Shown: positions 63,781 to 64,000 of the stretch, one piece after another
How positions within the stretch are numbered: the stretch's first letter is position 1
How the letters are laid out: each line of letters opens with the position of its first letter
Source: Ascochyta rabiei
Lineage: Eukaryota > Ascomycota > Dothideomycetes > Pleosporales > Didymellaceae
Length of the DNA: 64,000 nucleotides
Assembly: GCF_004011695.2 (NCBI RefSeq)
Contig: NC_082424.1
Location: forward strand, 496,001-560,000
Reading direction: 5' to 3'
The notes under the pieces: generated by a model
Database searches by the model: none
What the model saw: only the letters and a program-made list of their open reading frames with translations
Told to the model about the DNA's origin: nothing
Program-made: the position numbers and the translations under genes

Positions 63781-63960
63781 AGCATGTCTTTGCGTGTATT
63801 CTGCTATAGAGATCCCGCTAATGTAGCCCTTTGAACATCTTGTCGAACTCGCGCTTCGACTGGGCATTCGAGCATGTCTTCCTGAATTGGCGTGCATTCT
63901 GCTATTCCGGCCCTGTGAACATCCTATCGAACTCGCGCTTCGCCCAGGCGTTCTTCTGCC
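63781..63960. repeat. Two diverged copies of an about 90-bp direct repeat
   Basis: AGCATGTCTT begins at 63781 and at 63871. Each is followed by ATTCTGCTAT, then GAACATC and CGAACTCGCGCTTCG, with small insertions and deletions between the copies. On the minus strand both encode a similar tail, K-R-E-F-D-(K/R)-M-F-(K/T)-G, each with its own stop (63818 and 63902). Confidence 0.8.
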
Positions 63961-64000
63961 GGCTTACCCTCGACGAGTAACGGTTGTTGTCCTCAGGCTC
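63902..64000 (-). CDS. C-terminal end of a gene running off the window
   Basis: Partial, 32 residues and TAG at 63902-63904. The frame reads E-P-E-D-N-N-R-Y-S-S-R-V, then Q-K-N-A-W-A-K-R-E-F-D-R-M-F-T-G-P-E. Codon use is strongly coding-like up to the window edge. The charged, helical tail does not identify a family. The 3' flank carries a second, diverged copy of this tail. Confidence 0.6.
   Translation of the reverse strand, partial: EPEDNNRYSSRVSRQKNAWAKREFDRMFTGPE

Noticed and set aside
1..64000. CRISPR arrays, bacterial operons, prophage or plasmid features
   Set aside because: Intron-containing fungal nuclear DNA; the tandem arrays seen are micro- or minisatellites without spacer structure.

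Overview
This is nuclear DNA of a filamentous ascomycete, most likely a dothideomycete of the Pleosporales type. The evidence is the many short introns (about 46-75 bp, with CTAAC/CTGAC-type branch sites), fungal-specific genes, and transposons damaged by C-to-T change in CpA context (RIP). The species cannot be named from the sequence. The supplied reading frames often began at GTG or TTG, so I reset starts to ATG and rebuilt spliced models by hand. All exon coordinates are my own reading and have no transcript support.

Layout. 1-4350: AT-rich, RIP-destroyed Ty1/Copia retrotransposon with a 3' LTR. It has landed inside a sugar transporter gene, whose 5' half survives at 4345-5333. 5.3-9 kb: gene-poor, with coding remnants. 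9-11 kb: unknown nuclear-type protein. 11.4-22.6 kb: housekeeping genes for sulfite reductase alpha (MET10), phosphoglycerate dehydrogenase (SER3), glyoxalase I (GLO1) and a Roadblock/LAMTOR2-like protein with a long tail. 24-31 kb: FMP52, a small protein with an in-frame TGA, a mitochondrial-type protein, a MOSC-ferredoxin reductase fusion and an SFT1/BET1-type SNARE. 31-38 kb: ArfGAP, an acidic coiled-coil protein and BYE1, in a stretch full of micro- and minisatellites. 39-42 kb: Zn2Cys6 regulator and a small mitochondrial protein. 43-46 kb: GH28 pectinase followed 75 bp later by a RIP-damaged DDE transposon with 60-bp inverted repeats. 46-57 kb: F-box-like protein, P450, S10 carboxypeptidase and a PRM10-like transporter. 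57-64 kb: gene-poor, with one probable multi-exon gene of unknown function and the tail of another gene at the window edge.

There is no obvious biosynthetic cluster. MET10 and SER3 both feed cysteine/serine metabolism, but they are ordinary neighbours. GH28, P450 and S10 peptidase could serve a plant-associated lifestyle.

I found no complete new system. The most interesting signals are: three GC-AG introns sharing the donor GCATGT; a stop codon carried inside an intron of the LAMTOR2-like gene; an in-frame TGA followed by 38 coding-like codons; and two genes whose last codons are tandemly duplicated into the 3' flank.
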